DNA of 5,703 nucleotides from Pedobacter sp. (lineage in GTDB: Bacteria > Bacteroidota > Bacteroidia > Sphingobacteriales > Sphingobacteriaceae): NCBI GenBank assembly GCA_030149995.1, contig JASLGV010000443.1:1-5703 (forward strand), read 5' to 3'. The notes beneath the pieces are model-generated. The model saw only the letters and a program-made list of their open reading frames with translations, had not been told where the DNA came from and searched no databases. A program made the position numbers and the translations under genes. Of the stretch, positions 1 through 5,703 are shown piece after piece; the stretch's first letter is position 1, and every line of letters starts with the position of its first letter.

Positions 1-361
1 TGAATTCGCCTTCTAAAAGAAACTCCGCTTTTCCGAGGTTGATGTGCCAATCCTCTTTTTCAGGATACATTTCTTCGACGGCCGGCATAAAAACACCGTT
101 GCAGCCTGCTTCACTTAACATGGCGAGGTCGTGCGCTATCGGGCGGGGATATTTTTCAAGATCTTTAGGGTCTGTAAACTGGGTTGGGTTTACAAATATG
201 CTGCAAATGATAATGTCTGCATTTTTTTTGGCCAGTTCAATGAGTGAAATGTGTCCCTTATGAAGGGCGCCCATGGTTGGTACAAGGGCTATTTTTTTGC
301 CCGATGCCTTTAAGGGTTTTATGTATTCCTTAAGGGCATTTTTTGTTTTAAATATTTCCAA
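1..361 (-). CDS. panC: Pantothenate synthetase (pantoate--beta-alanine ligase), N-terminal part, cut by window edge
   Basis: PanC joins pantoate and beta-alanine with ATP, through a pantoyl-adenylate, to give pantothenate, the coenzyme A precursor; it is cytosolic. About 120 of the family's usual 280 or so residues are visible. The translation contains the family signatures: VPTMGALHKGH at about residues 27-37, holding the HxGH nucleotide-binding motif (H34, H37), and FVNPTQF at 56-62, followed by a P-rich YPRP segment and the AGCNGVFMP strand at 85-93. The start is chosen as TTG at 361-359: an in-frame TGA lies three codons upstream (370-368) and the first in-frame ATG is Met30, inside the HxGH-bearing motif, so no ATG can be the true start. 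It diverges from the GT5-like gene across a 143-bp gap, where I found no convincing minus-strand promoter. In related genomes panD often follows panC; that would be outside this window. Confidence 0.95.
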   Translation of the reverse strand, partial: MEIFKTKNALKEYIKPLKASGKKIALVPTMGALHKGHISLIELAKKNADIIICSIFVNPTQFTDPKDLEKYPRPIAHDLAMLSEAGCNGVFMPAVEEMYPEKEDWHINLGKAEFLLEGEF

Positions 362-431
362 TTTGGATCAGGTAAATTAAAAGTGTAAAGGTGTAAATTA
401 ATCTAAAGCAATGCAAACAAATGCTTGTCAT

Positions 432-463
432 ATTGATAAATGTTATTATTTTGCTTATCTTTG
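432..463 (+). promoter_or_regulatory. Bacteroidota-type promoter for the GT5-like/DUF4270 pair
   Basis: A TATCTTTG at 456-463 matches the Bacteroidota -7 element TAnnTTTG exactly. An ATTG at 432-435 lies 20 bp upstream, one mismatch from the -33 TTTG. Transcription would begin near 470, giving a leader of about 35 nt before the ATG at 505. The leader is AT-rich and has no well-spaced Shine-Dalgarno site, as is usual in this phylum. Assignment is by consensus only. Confidence 0.65.
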
Positions 464-504
464 CAGCTCATTATCTTTTATTTAACTTAATTTTTCTTTA
501 GAAT

Positions 505-1335
505 ATGGAGATGGCAAAAACGAAGCTTCTGATTGTTACACACGAGATGTCGCCTTTCCTCGAGCTTACTAAAATTTCTGAAATCACCCGCCAATTACCA
601 CAGGCAATGCAAGATAAAGGGTTCGAAATCCGCATTTTGATGCCTAAATTTGGTAATATTAATGAGAGAAGAAATCGTTTACACGAAGTAATCCGCCTAT
701 CTGGAATGAACATCATCATTGATGACAACGACAATCCGTTAATCATTAAAGTAGCTTCTATTCCGGCCGCACGTATGCAGGTATACTTCCTCGATAATGA
801 AGAATATTTTCAGCGCAAACAAGTGTTTAGAGATGCCAGTGGCAAGTTTTTTGACGATAATGATGAGCGTACGATCTTTTTCTGTAAAGGCGCTCTTGAA
901 ACGGTTAAGAAATTGGGATGGGCTCCGGACATTGTGCATTGCCATGGCTGGATGAGTTCTTTAGTGCCTGCTTATATCAAAACAACTTATAAAAACGATC
1001 CTACGTTTAAAAATTCAAAAGTTGTTTATTCAATTTACGAAAATTGCTTCAGTGAAAAACTGAATGCCGCCATGCATAAAAAAGCGATTATGGCTAATAT
1101 GACTGAAGCAGATACCAAACCTTTTGAAGGTTCAGATTGCAACAGTCTTCATATTGGAGCGGTAACGCATTCTGATGCGGTAGTTTTGGCAGATGAAAAC
1201 CTCGATAAAGATGTGTTAAAATTTGTTAAAGATTCCAATAAGCCAACTTTAGCTTATAACTTAACCGAAAATTTTGAGAACTTCTATACTTTTTACGAGG
1301 AGATTTCAAATGACGAACTGGTTTCTGTTGCTTAA
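505..1335 (+). CDS. Glycogen/starch synthase-like protein, N-terminal (GT5) domain only
   Basis: The protein resembles the N-terminal Rossmann half of GT5 glycogen synthase (GlgA). It carries the opening strand and loop THEMSPFLELTKISEITRQLP (in the range 12-32), a RILMPKFG strand (43-50), a DIVHCHGWMSSLVPAY segment (142-157) corresponding to the DVVHAHDWHAGLAPAY region of GlgA, and a VVYSIYEN strand (173-180) corresponding to VFTVHN. At 276 residues it is little over half the usual length of about 480: the whole C-terminal GT-B domain is absent, and the next gene starts 21 bp downstream, so no remnant is present. The KTGGL substrate-binding motif is replaced by ELTKI (Glu20 at the position of the conserved Lys). 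The Asp of HDWH is Gly148, and the HN of VHN is Tyr-Glu. A catalytic role in glycogen synthesis is therefore doubtful; annotation pipelines will probably still label it glycogen synthase. No signal peptide is seen, so it is probably cytosolic. Start at 505 or at the second ATG (511) is equally possible. Likely co-transcribed with the DUF4270 gene. Confidence 0.85.
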   Translation: MEMAKTKLLIVTHEMSPFLELTKISEITRQLPQAMQDKGFEIRILMPKFGNINERRNRLHEVIRLSGMNIIIDDNDNPLIIKVASIPAARMQVYFLDNEEYFQRKQVFRDASGKFFDDNDERTIFFCKGALETVKKLGWAPDIVHCHGWMSSLVPAYIKTTYKNDPTFKNSKVVYSIYENCFSEKLNAAMHKKAIMANMTEADTKPFEGSDCNSLHIGAVTHSDAVVLADENLDKDVLKFVKDSNKPTLAYNLTENFENFYTFYEEISNDELVSVA

Positions 1336-1356
1336 TTAGGTATTATTAAATTAAAT

Positions 1357-2760
1357 ATGAAATTTACAAAACAAGACTTATTAACCCTGTTGATAGGTCT
1401 TTTTCTTTTTGCATCATGCAAAAACCCTGATGGGGTTGGTTTAACTGTAGAACCGGGCGATCAGATTCAGGGTACCTTGGTAGATAATGAAGAGGTAACC
1501 TCTCAAACGGTTAAAGAACAGGATATTGTTACGGCTGGAAGTAATGTTTTGCGTTACCCGATTGGTTATATGGTAGACCCTATTTTTGGTAAAACAGAAG
1601 CCAGTCTGGGCATGACCGTCGTACCTTCAGAGTTAAATTTAGACTTTGGTAAAGATCCCCAGCTTGATTCGGCTGTATTGGTGTTAAACCTGAGCAGTCA
1701 GTTTTATGGTGATACGATCAATTCTAAATACAGCATTGATGTTTATCAGCTGACTAATAAGATTACCAAATTCAAGAGCAACGATGTTCAGGATCATGAA
1801 AGTACTTTGCTGGGTAATTTTAATGGTCGTATTTTACCAAATACGCCTCTGAAAGTATATAATGTTAAAGACCGTAAAATAGATACGGTTAAGGCTCAGA
1901 TCCGTATTCCGTTAAACAAGGCCTTTTTTCAGCAAAATATTATTAATCTGGCGCCAGCAGCTACGTCAAGCAATACAAAATTTATAGAGACTTTTAAAGG
2001 ATTATATGCCGGGATTAACAAAAGTTCGTCGAATGTTTCTGGCGGCGGCGGTATTGCCTTTATCGATTTTTTAACTGCTGGCAGTTCTTATCTGCAACTG
2101 GTTTATAAGAACACAAATGAATCAGGTACTATAGATACGGTGTCTGCTGCATTTCCTATCAGCAACAGTAACGTGGTAACCACCAATATCAAGCACGATT
2201 ATTCAGGTACGCCTGTGCAGGCGCAGCTGGATGCACCCGCAACGAGTAAACCAAGTTTAAGCTATGTACAAGGACTTGTTGGGGTAAAAACCAAAATCTC
2301 TTTTCCGACGCTTACTAATTTTAAGGCAAAATATGGAAATGTTGTGGTTAACAAGGCAGAGCTGGTTGTAGATCTTGGCAGCAACAGTGGAGCTTATCCT
2401 TTCCTGCCGGGACAGCGTTTGTCTTTATATCGCTGGGATATTGCCGGGCAGCCTGTAAATGTACCAGATCACGATCAGGCGTTTTCGGGTTATGCGGGAG
2501 ATCACAGGGCTTTGTCTGACGGCGTTTTTGGTGGGTATTATGATTCTCTCAAAAACAGGTATATCTTTATCGTAACCAGCTATGTGCAGGATTTAATCGA
2601 TAACAAGAAAATCGACTACGGAACTTTTATTGGTGCAACTTCTTCAACCGAGTTTCAGTTAACACCAAGTGCAACTTCGGCAACCAGAACCGTTATCGGA
2701 ACCAATTACAATACAACAAATAAGTTGAAGCTTAATATTTATTATACAAAGATAAATTAG
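1357..2760 (+). CDS. DUF4270 family lipoprotein
   Basis: This is a 467-residue protein of unknown function recognised as DUF4270, a family I know essentially from Bacteroidota. The N-terminus is a lipoprotein signal peptide: Lys2 and Lys5, a hydrophobic stretch at about 8-19, and lipobox FASC with the lipidated Cys at residue 21. The mature start, CKNPDGVG, then leads into the typical DUF4270 opening with the YMVDPIFGKTEAS segment (71-83). The rest is rich in beta strands, Ser, Thr and Asn, with no membrane segments after the signal. Two similar blocks, LDSAVLVLNL (103-112) and NKAELVVDLG (332-341), are each followed about 18-20 residues later by a strand ending in VYQL or LYRW, suggesting two related beta-sandwich halves. 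It ends with KLKLNIYYTK, a common tail in the family. It is 21 bp downstream of the GT5-like gene and followed by a strong terminator, so the two probably form a bicistronic unit. Location is probably the outer membrane; the substrate or partner is unknown. Confidence 0.88.
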   Translation: MKFTKQDLLTLLIGLFLFASCKNPDGVGLTVEPGDQIQGTLVDNEEVTSQTVKEQDIVTAGSNVLRYPIGYMVDPIFGKTEASLGMTVVPSELNLDFGKDPQLDSAVLVLNLSSQFYGDTINSKYSIDVYQLTNKITKFKSNDVQDHESTLLGNFNGRILPNTPLKVYNVKDRKIDTVKAQIRIPLNKAFFQQNIINLAPAATSSNTKFIETFKGLYAGINKSSSNVSGGGGIAFIDFLTAGSSYLQLVYKNTNESGTIDTVSAAFPISNSNVVTTNIKHDYSGTPVQAQLDAPATSKPSLSYVQGLVGVKTKISFPTLTNFKAKYGNVVVNKAELVVDLGSNSGAYPFLPGQRLSLYRWDIAGQPVNVPDHDQAFSGYAGDHRALSDGVFGGYYDSLKNRYIFIVTSYVQDLIDNKKIDYGTFIGATSSTEFQLTPSATSATRTVIGTNYNTTNKLKLNIYYTKIN

Positions 2761-2786
2761 GTAAACAATTTACTTTACAATATTCG

Positions 2787-2822
2787 AAAGCTCCGTATCT
2801 TTAAAGAATGCGGAGCTTTTTT
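2787..2822 (+). terminator. Intrinsic terminator after the DUF4270 gene
   Basis: Perfect 9-bp inverted repeat AAAGCTCCG (2787-2795) and CGGAGCTTT (2811-2819), extendable by three more pairs including one G-U, with the right arm running into six T residues (2817-2822). It lies 26 bp after the DUF4270 stop and separates that unit from glmS. Confidence 0.88.
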
Positions 2823-2855
2823 GTTTAACAGCAAATAAAGGACATGTTTGACCGA

Positions 2856-2886
2856 TTTGTTAAAATAAAAGCTTCTGGTACATTTG
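2856..2886 (+). promoter_or_regulatory. Consensus Bacteroidota promoter for glmS
   Basis: TTTG at 2856-2859, a 19-bp spacer, and TACATTTG at 2879-2886 match both the -33 TTTG and the -7 TAnnTTTG elements without a mismatch, at the usual spacing. Transcription would start near 2893, leaving a leader of about 90 nt before the glmS ATG at 2984. The leader is very AT-rich, with no clear ribosome-binding site. A second, poorer -7-like sequence, TATATTCG (2953-2960), lies closer to glmS but has no -33 partner. Confidence 0.72.
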
Positions 2887-2983
2887 TTTATAAATTGTAA
2901 CTTTTATGTTGTAAAAAATGTAAAACCGTCAAATAATAAAATGTTTGTTTAGTATATTCGACCCGATTTAATTATTAACTTAT

Positions 2984-4822
2984 ATGTGTGGAATTGTCGG
3001 CTACATTGGCTATAGAGAAGCCTGGCCCATTGTATTAAAAGGCCTTAAAAGATTAGAATACCGCGGTTATGACAGTGCAGGTATTGCACTGATGAACGAA
3101 AGCGGGCAACATATTTATAAAAAGGCCGGCAAGGTTGCTGTTCTTGAAGAATATACCGAAGATATGGATCGCAGCGGCCTTATAGGTATGGGGCACACAC
3201 GCTGGGCTACCCATGGGGTGCCTTCCGACCGGAATTCACATCCGCATACATCGAACAACGAAAGACTGTCGATTATCCATAATGGTATTATTGAAAATTA
3301 TGCCACTTTAAAAGAAGAATTACTTCGCCGGGGGCATGAATTTAAAAGCGATACCGATACAGAAGTGCTTATTCACCTGATCGAGGAAATTCAGAACATT
3401 GAACAGATCGATACCCTTGAAGCGGTTAGGCTGGCGCTGAAAGAGGTAATCGGAGCTTATGCCATTGTTATTATGGATAAGGAAAATCCGGATCAGCTCA
3501 TCGTAGCCAGAAAAGGAAGCCCGATGGTAATTGGCGTGGGTGAAGGTGAATATTTCATCGCCTCAGATGCAACACCGATTGTAGAATATACAAAGAACGT
3601 AATTTATCTGAACGATAATGAGATTGCGTTGATAACCAAAAATGATCTGCTGGTAAAACGCCTTGACAACATTGTTCAGACCCCTTTAATCCAGGAGCTA
3701 CAGCTTCAGCTGGAAATGCTTGAGAAAGGTGGCTTTGAACATTTTATGCTTAAAGAAATTTACGAGCAGCCAAGATCCATCCGGGATTGTATGCGCGGCC
3801 GTATTTATCCGGAAGAAGGTAAGGTACAGCTTGGCGGTATTAAAGAGTTTGCAGAAAAGCTTAAAAACATTGATCGTATTATTATTGTAGCCTGCGGAAC
3901 TTCCTGGCATGCCGGCCTGGTTGGAGAGTATCTGATTGAAGAGTATGCCAGAATCCCGGTTGAAGTAGAATATGCGTCTGAATTCAGGTACCGCAATCCG
4001 ATTATTACCGAAAAAGATGTGGTTATTGCCATTTCTCAATCTGGCGAAACTGCCGATACCATGGCGGCAATAGAAATGGCCAAAGAAAAAGGTGCAACCA
4101 TTTTTGGTATTTGTAATGTGGCCGGTGCTTCTATTCCGAGGTTAACCCATGCAGGTGTTTATACCCATGCAGGGCCTGAAATTGGGGTGGCTTCTACCAA
4201 AGCTTTTACCGCACAGGTAACGGTTTTAACCCTGATGGCGTTTTACATGGCGCAACAAAAAGGCACCATTACTACTTCGAAATTAATTGAACTTTTGACT
4301 GAACTGGATAACATTCCGGATAAGATACAGAAAGCGCTCGAATCAAATGAGCTGATTAAAGAAGTGTCTTCGAAGATTAAAGACTCCAGAAACTGCTTGT
4401 TTTTAGGTCGTGGCAGCGGATTCCCGGTTGCTTTGGAAGGTGCCTTAAAGCTTAAAGAGATTTCTTATATTCACGCCGAAGGATATCCTGCAGCAGAGAT
4501 GAAGCATGGTCCGATCGCATTAATTGATGAAGAAATGCCAGTGGTATTTATCGCAACGCAAAATTCATCATACGAAAAGGTAATCAGCAACATTCAGGAG
4601 GTTAAAGCACGTAAAGGAAAGGTAATAGCGATTGTTACCGAAGGCGATACGGAGGTTAAAAAGATGGCCGATTATTGCATCGAGATTCCGGATGCTGATG
4701 AAGCATTCTTACCGCTGCTGGCAACCATTCCGTTGCAGTTGCTTTCTTACCACATTGCTGTAATGCGTGGCTGTAATGTGGATCAACCAAGAAACCTGGC
4801 GAAATCGGTTACAGTAGAATAA
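2984..4822 (+). CDS. glmS: Glutamine--fructose-6-phosphate aminotransferase (isomerizing)
   Basis: GlmS converts fructose-6-phosphate and glutamine into glucosamine-6-phosphate and glutamate, the first committed step towards UDP-GlcNAc for peptidoglycan and lipid A; it is cytosolic. The protein is full length (612 residues; E. coli has 609). N-terminal glutaminase domain, about 2-240: the nucleophile Cys2 is exposed once Met1 is removed (MCGIVGYIG), with HTRWATHG at 71-78, the oxyanion-hole NG at 100-101 and SDTDTE at 122-127. Two SIS isomerase domains follow: CGTSWHAG (304-311) and SQSGETAD (351-358) in the first; LGRGSGFPVALEGALKLKE (474-492) and AEMKHGP (504-510) in the second. The C-terminal tail is DQPRNLAKSVTVE. 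Residues equivalent to E. coli Glu488, His504 and Lys603 are present as Glu492, His508 and Lys607, so the enzyme should be active. The start is fixed by the need for Cys at position 2. It is a single-gene transcription unit with its own promoter and terminator. Confidence 0.98.
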   Translation: MCGIVGYIGYREAWPIVLKGLKRLEYRGYDSAGIALMNESGQHIYKKAGKVAVLEEYTEDMDRSGLIGMGHTRWATHGVPSDRNSHPHTSNNERLSIIHNGIIENYATLKEELLRRGHEFKSDTDTEVLIHLIEEIQNIEQIDTLEAVRLALKEVIGAYAIVIMDKENPDQLIVARKGSPMVIGVGEGEYFIASDATPIVEYTKNVIYLNDNEIALITKNDLLVKRLDNIVQTPLIQELQLQLEMLEKGGFEHFMLKEIYEQPRSIRDCMRGRIYPEEGKVQLGGIKEFAEKLKNIDRIIIVACGTSWHAGLVGEYLIEEYARIPVEVEYASEFRYRNPIITEKDVVIAISQSGETADTMAAIEMAKEKGATIFGICNVAGASIPRLTHAGVYTHAGPEIGVASTKAFTAQVTVLTLMAFYMAQQKGTITTSKLIELLTELDNIPDKIQKALESNELIKEVSSKIKDSRNCLFLGRGSGFPVALEGALKLKEISYIHAEGYPAAEMKHGPIALIDEEMPVVFIATQNSSYEKVISNIQEVKARKGKVIAIVTEGDTEVKKMADYCIEIPDADEAFLPLLATIPLQLLSYHIAVMRGCNVDQPRNLAKSVTVE

Positions 4823-4844
4823 TCGCTTAACAGTTATAGAATAG

Positions 4845-4875
4845 AAAGGGCAGCCGTTAGGGCTGCCCTTTTTTT
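4845..4875 (+). terminator. Intrinsic terminator after glmS, in the convergent glmS/ssb gap
   Basis: Perfect 11-bp stem AAAGGGCAGCC (4845-4855) and GGCTGCCCTTT (4861-4871) with a 5-nt loop, then a T run to 4875. It begins 22 bp after the glmS stop. Read from the minus strand, the same hairpin is followed by TTTCTATTCTAT, a weaker U-rich tract, so it may also stop transcripts coming from ssb, for which no other hairpin was found in 4876-4967. Confidence 0.93.
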
Positions 4876-4967
4876 ATATGTTCAGAAACAGGATGGATTG
4901 CTTTGCTATCAAACAAGCGGTTTCTTTTCTAAAGATGTCTGTTTATGTATCTGTTTTCGGACGAAGG

Positions 4968-5414
4968 TTAAAAAGGTAAATCGCCGCTTTCATCGGAAGG
5001 ATCAATGGCAAATTCGTCCTCTATTTTGGTGTGGTTATGTGCAGGCTGCGTGTTGTTCTCTGCAGCAGGGCTTTGTTCAAAATCGCTTTTCCGGCCCAGC
5101 ATGGTAAAGTTTTCGGCCACCACTTCTGTTACGTATTTCTTTACTTTTTCTTTATCCTCAAAAGACCTTGTGCGTAGTTTCCCTTCTATGTAAACGAGTT
5201 TTCCTTTTTGCAGGTATTTGGAAGCAACTTCTGCAAGGCCCCTCCATAAAACTATATTATGCCATTCAGTTTGTTCTACTCGCTTGCCGTCTTTATTATA
5301 GGTTTCTGATGTGGCAAGCGGAAAACTTGCAACTGTTACACCTCCATCCAAATGACGTACTTCGGGGTCTTTACCTAAATGCCCCACTAAAATAACTTTG
5401 TTAATCCCAGACAT
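4968..5414 (-). CDS. ssb: Single-stranded DNA-binding protein
   Basis: SSB coats single-stranded DNA in replication, recombination and repair and recruits partner enzymes through its C-terminal tip; bacterial SSBs normally act as tetramers. The 148-residue protein has an OB fold at about 1-108: MSGINKVILVGHLGKDPEVR at the start, TEWHNIVLWRGLAEVASKYL (49-68) with DNA-stacking aromatics Trp51 and Trp57, then KGKLVYIEGKLRTRSFED (70-87). Residues 109-131 are a low-complexity linker rich in Asn, Gln, Ala and His. The end, IEDEFAIDPSDESGDLPF, is the acidic tail, finishing in the DLPF form of the usual D-[IL]-P-F partner-binding tip. Length is slightly below the 160-180 common for the family because the linker is short. 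It lies 66 bp downstream of mutY on the same strand and may be co-transcribed with it or have its own weak promoter. Confidence 0.96.
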   Translation of the reverse strand: MSGINKVILVGHLGKDPEVRHLDGGVTVASFPLATSETYNKDGKRVEQTEWHNIVLWRGLAEVASKYLQKGKLVYIEGKLRTRSFEDKEKVKKYVTEVVAENFTMLGRKSDFEQSPAAENNTQPAHNHTKIEDEFAIDPSDESGDLPF

Positions 5415-5445
5415 AAAAATATTATTGGTTAGTTGTTTCTTACTC

Positions 5446-5476
5446 TTAAATTACCAATTCTTACAGACAAAACAAA
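5446..5476 (-). promoter_or_regulatory. Possible weak promoter for ssb
   Basis: On the minus strand, TTTG (5476-5473) is followed after 19 bp by TAATTTAA (5453-5446), which matches TAnnTTTG at four of the six fixed positions. The spacing fits a Bacteroidota promoter and the place, in the mutY-ssb gap, is sensible, but the -7 match is poor. ssb may simply be read through from mutY. Confidence 0.25.
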
Positions 5477-5480
5477 TTTT

Positions 5481-5703
5481 TTAATCAATCTGGAAGTATT
5501 CTGTAATGAAATTGTGAATGATTTTTGGTTGTGGCAACTCATTTAGGTTAATTAATGATACCCAATTAAGTTTCTTTTCTTTCTTAAAGTTAATTATATA
5601 ATTTTCTAATGCAAAAAATTGAACATGTATTATTTGGTGGGTAAGTACGTGTTTTTTCATGGTGATGAAAGTAGTTTTCGCATCAGGACCAAATGCTTCG
5701 GTG
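5481..5703 (-). CDS. mutY: A/G-specific adenine glycosylase, C-terminal end, cut by window edge
   Basis: Only the last 73 residues are visible. They match the C-terminal NUDIX-like (MTH1-like) domain of MutY, which reads the 8-oxoguanine strand opposite the mispaired adenine that the enzyme removes. The recognisable part is MKKHVLTHQIIHVQFFAL (fragment residues 15-32), the loop plus strand that in other MutY proteins reads like K-H-x-[LF]-S-H-x. A tail LNWVSLINLNELPQPKIIHNF (46-66 region) follows, in the style of the family's W-x-x-L-x-x-L-x-x-L-P-x-P ending. The stop TAA is at 5483-5481. The catalytic helix-hairpin-helix domain and iron-sulphur cluster lie outside the window, so they cannot be checked. 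The position just upstream of ssb on the same strand supports the call, because mutY-ssb is a recurring pair in Bacteroidota. Confidence 0.82.
   Translation of the reverse strand, partial: TEAFGPDAKTTFITMKKHVLTHQIIHVQFFALENYIINFKKEKKLNWVSLINLNELPQPKIIHNFITEYFQID

Noticed and set aside
39..263. Plus-strand open frame of 74 codons at the left edge
   Set aside because: It is antisense to panC, whose translation shows clear family motifs.
498..945. Minus-strand open frames (82 and 68 codons) over the GT5-like gene
   Set aside because: They lie antisense to a gene with clear GT5 similarity and have no motif of their own.
1321..1400. GT5-like gene as a full glycogen synthase broken by a frameshift
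   Set aside because: The next gene begins 21 bp after the stop with its own signal peptide, and no C-terminal GT-B sequence appears in any frame downstream.
2844..2900. Small ORF of 18 codons (ATG at 2844, TAA at 2898) before glmS
   Set aside because: It overlaps the promoter elements completely, has no ribosome-binding site, and would lie mostly upstream of the transcription start.
2893..2983. glmS ribozyme upstream of glmS
   Set aside because: The leader is about 90 nt, nearly all A and T, and shows no GC-rich paired core or pseudoknot; the ribozyme is larger and is known from Firmicutes and relatives.
3698..4039. Minus-strand open frames inside glmS (113 and 75 codons)
   Set aside because: They are antisense shadows of the highly conserved glmS coding frame and show no recognisable protein features.
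4931..4954. Imperfect direct repeat (ATGTCTGT / ATGTATCTGT) downstream of ssb
   Set aside because: Only two short imperfect copies in AT-rich DNA; expected by chance, with no spacing or symmetry that suggests a binding site.
4898..5395. Plus-strand open frames over ssb (69, 62 and 75 codons)
   Set aside because: All are antisense to a full, conserved ssb and have unconvincing composition (Cys- and Phe-rich).

Overview
The window looks like a chromosomal housekeeping segment from a member of the Bacteroidota, most likely the Sphingobacteriaceae (Pedobacter or Mucilaginibacter type). The reasons are the AT-rich intergenic DNA, promoters of the TTTG / TAnnTTTG form, the lack of clear Shine-Dalgarno sites, a DUF4270 lipoprotein, and the neighbourhood panC / short glycogen-synthase-like protein / DUF4270 / glmS. 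The genus is an inference from gene content and order, not from a marker gene.

Layout. The left edge holds the 5' part of panC (pantothenate synthetase) on the minus strand, running out of the window. A 143-bp divergent gap separates it from a plus-strand pair: a 276-residue protein related only to the N-terminal half of glycogen/starch synthase (GT5), then, 21 bp on, a 467-residue DUF4270 lipoprotein. A strong intrinsic terminator follows that pair. Next come a near-ideal Bacteroidota promoter and a leader of about 90 nt before glmS (glucosamine-6-phosphate synthase, complete, 612 aa), which ends in a second strong hairpin terminator. Converging on it from the right are, on the minus strand, the 3' end of mutY (adenine glycosylase, cut by the window edge) and a complete ssb (single-stranded DNA-binding protein).

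How the genes fit together. glmS makes glucosamine-6-phosphate for peptidoglycan and lipid A, and panC makes pantothenate for coenzyme A. mutY and ssb are DNA repair and replication genes. The GT5-like/DUF4270 pair is the least understood part. The GT5-like protein lacks the whole C-terminal half of glycogen synthase, and the ADP-glucose-binding KxGGL motif is replaced, so it is unlikely to make glycogen. The DUF4270 partner should sit in an outer membrane as a lipoprotein. Together they could form a small envelope-linked module of unknown role.

No mobile elements, CRISPR arrays, tRNA or rRNA genes were seen. No gene-free stretch exceeds 300 bases; the longest gaps are 2761-2983, 4823-4967 and 362-504, and they hold the promoters and terminators listed.
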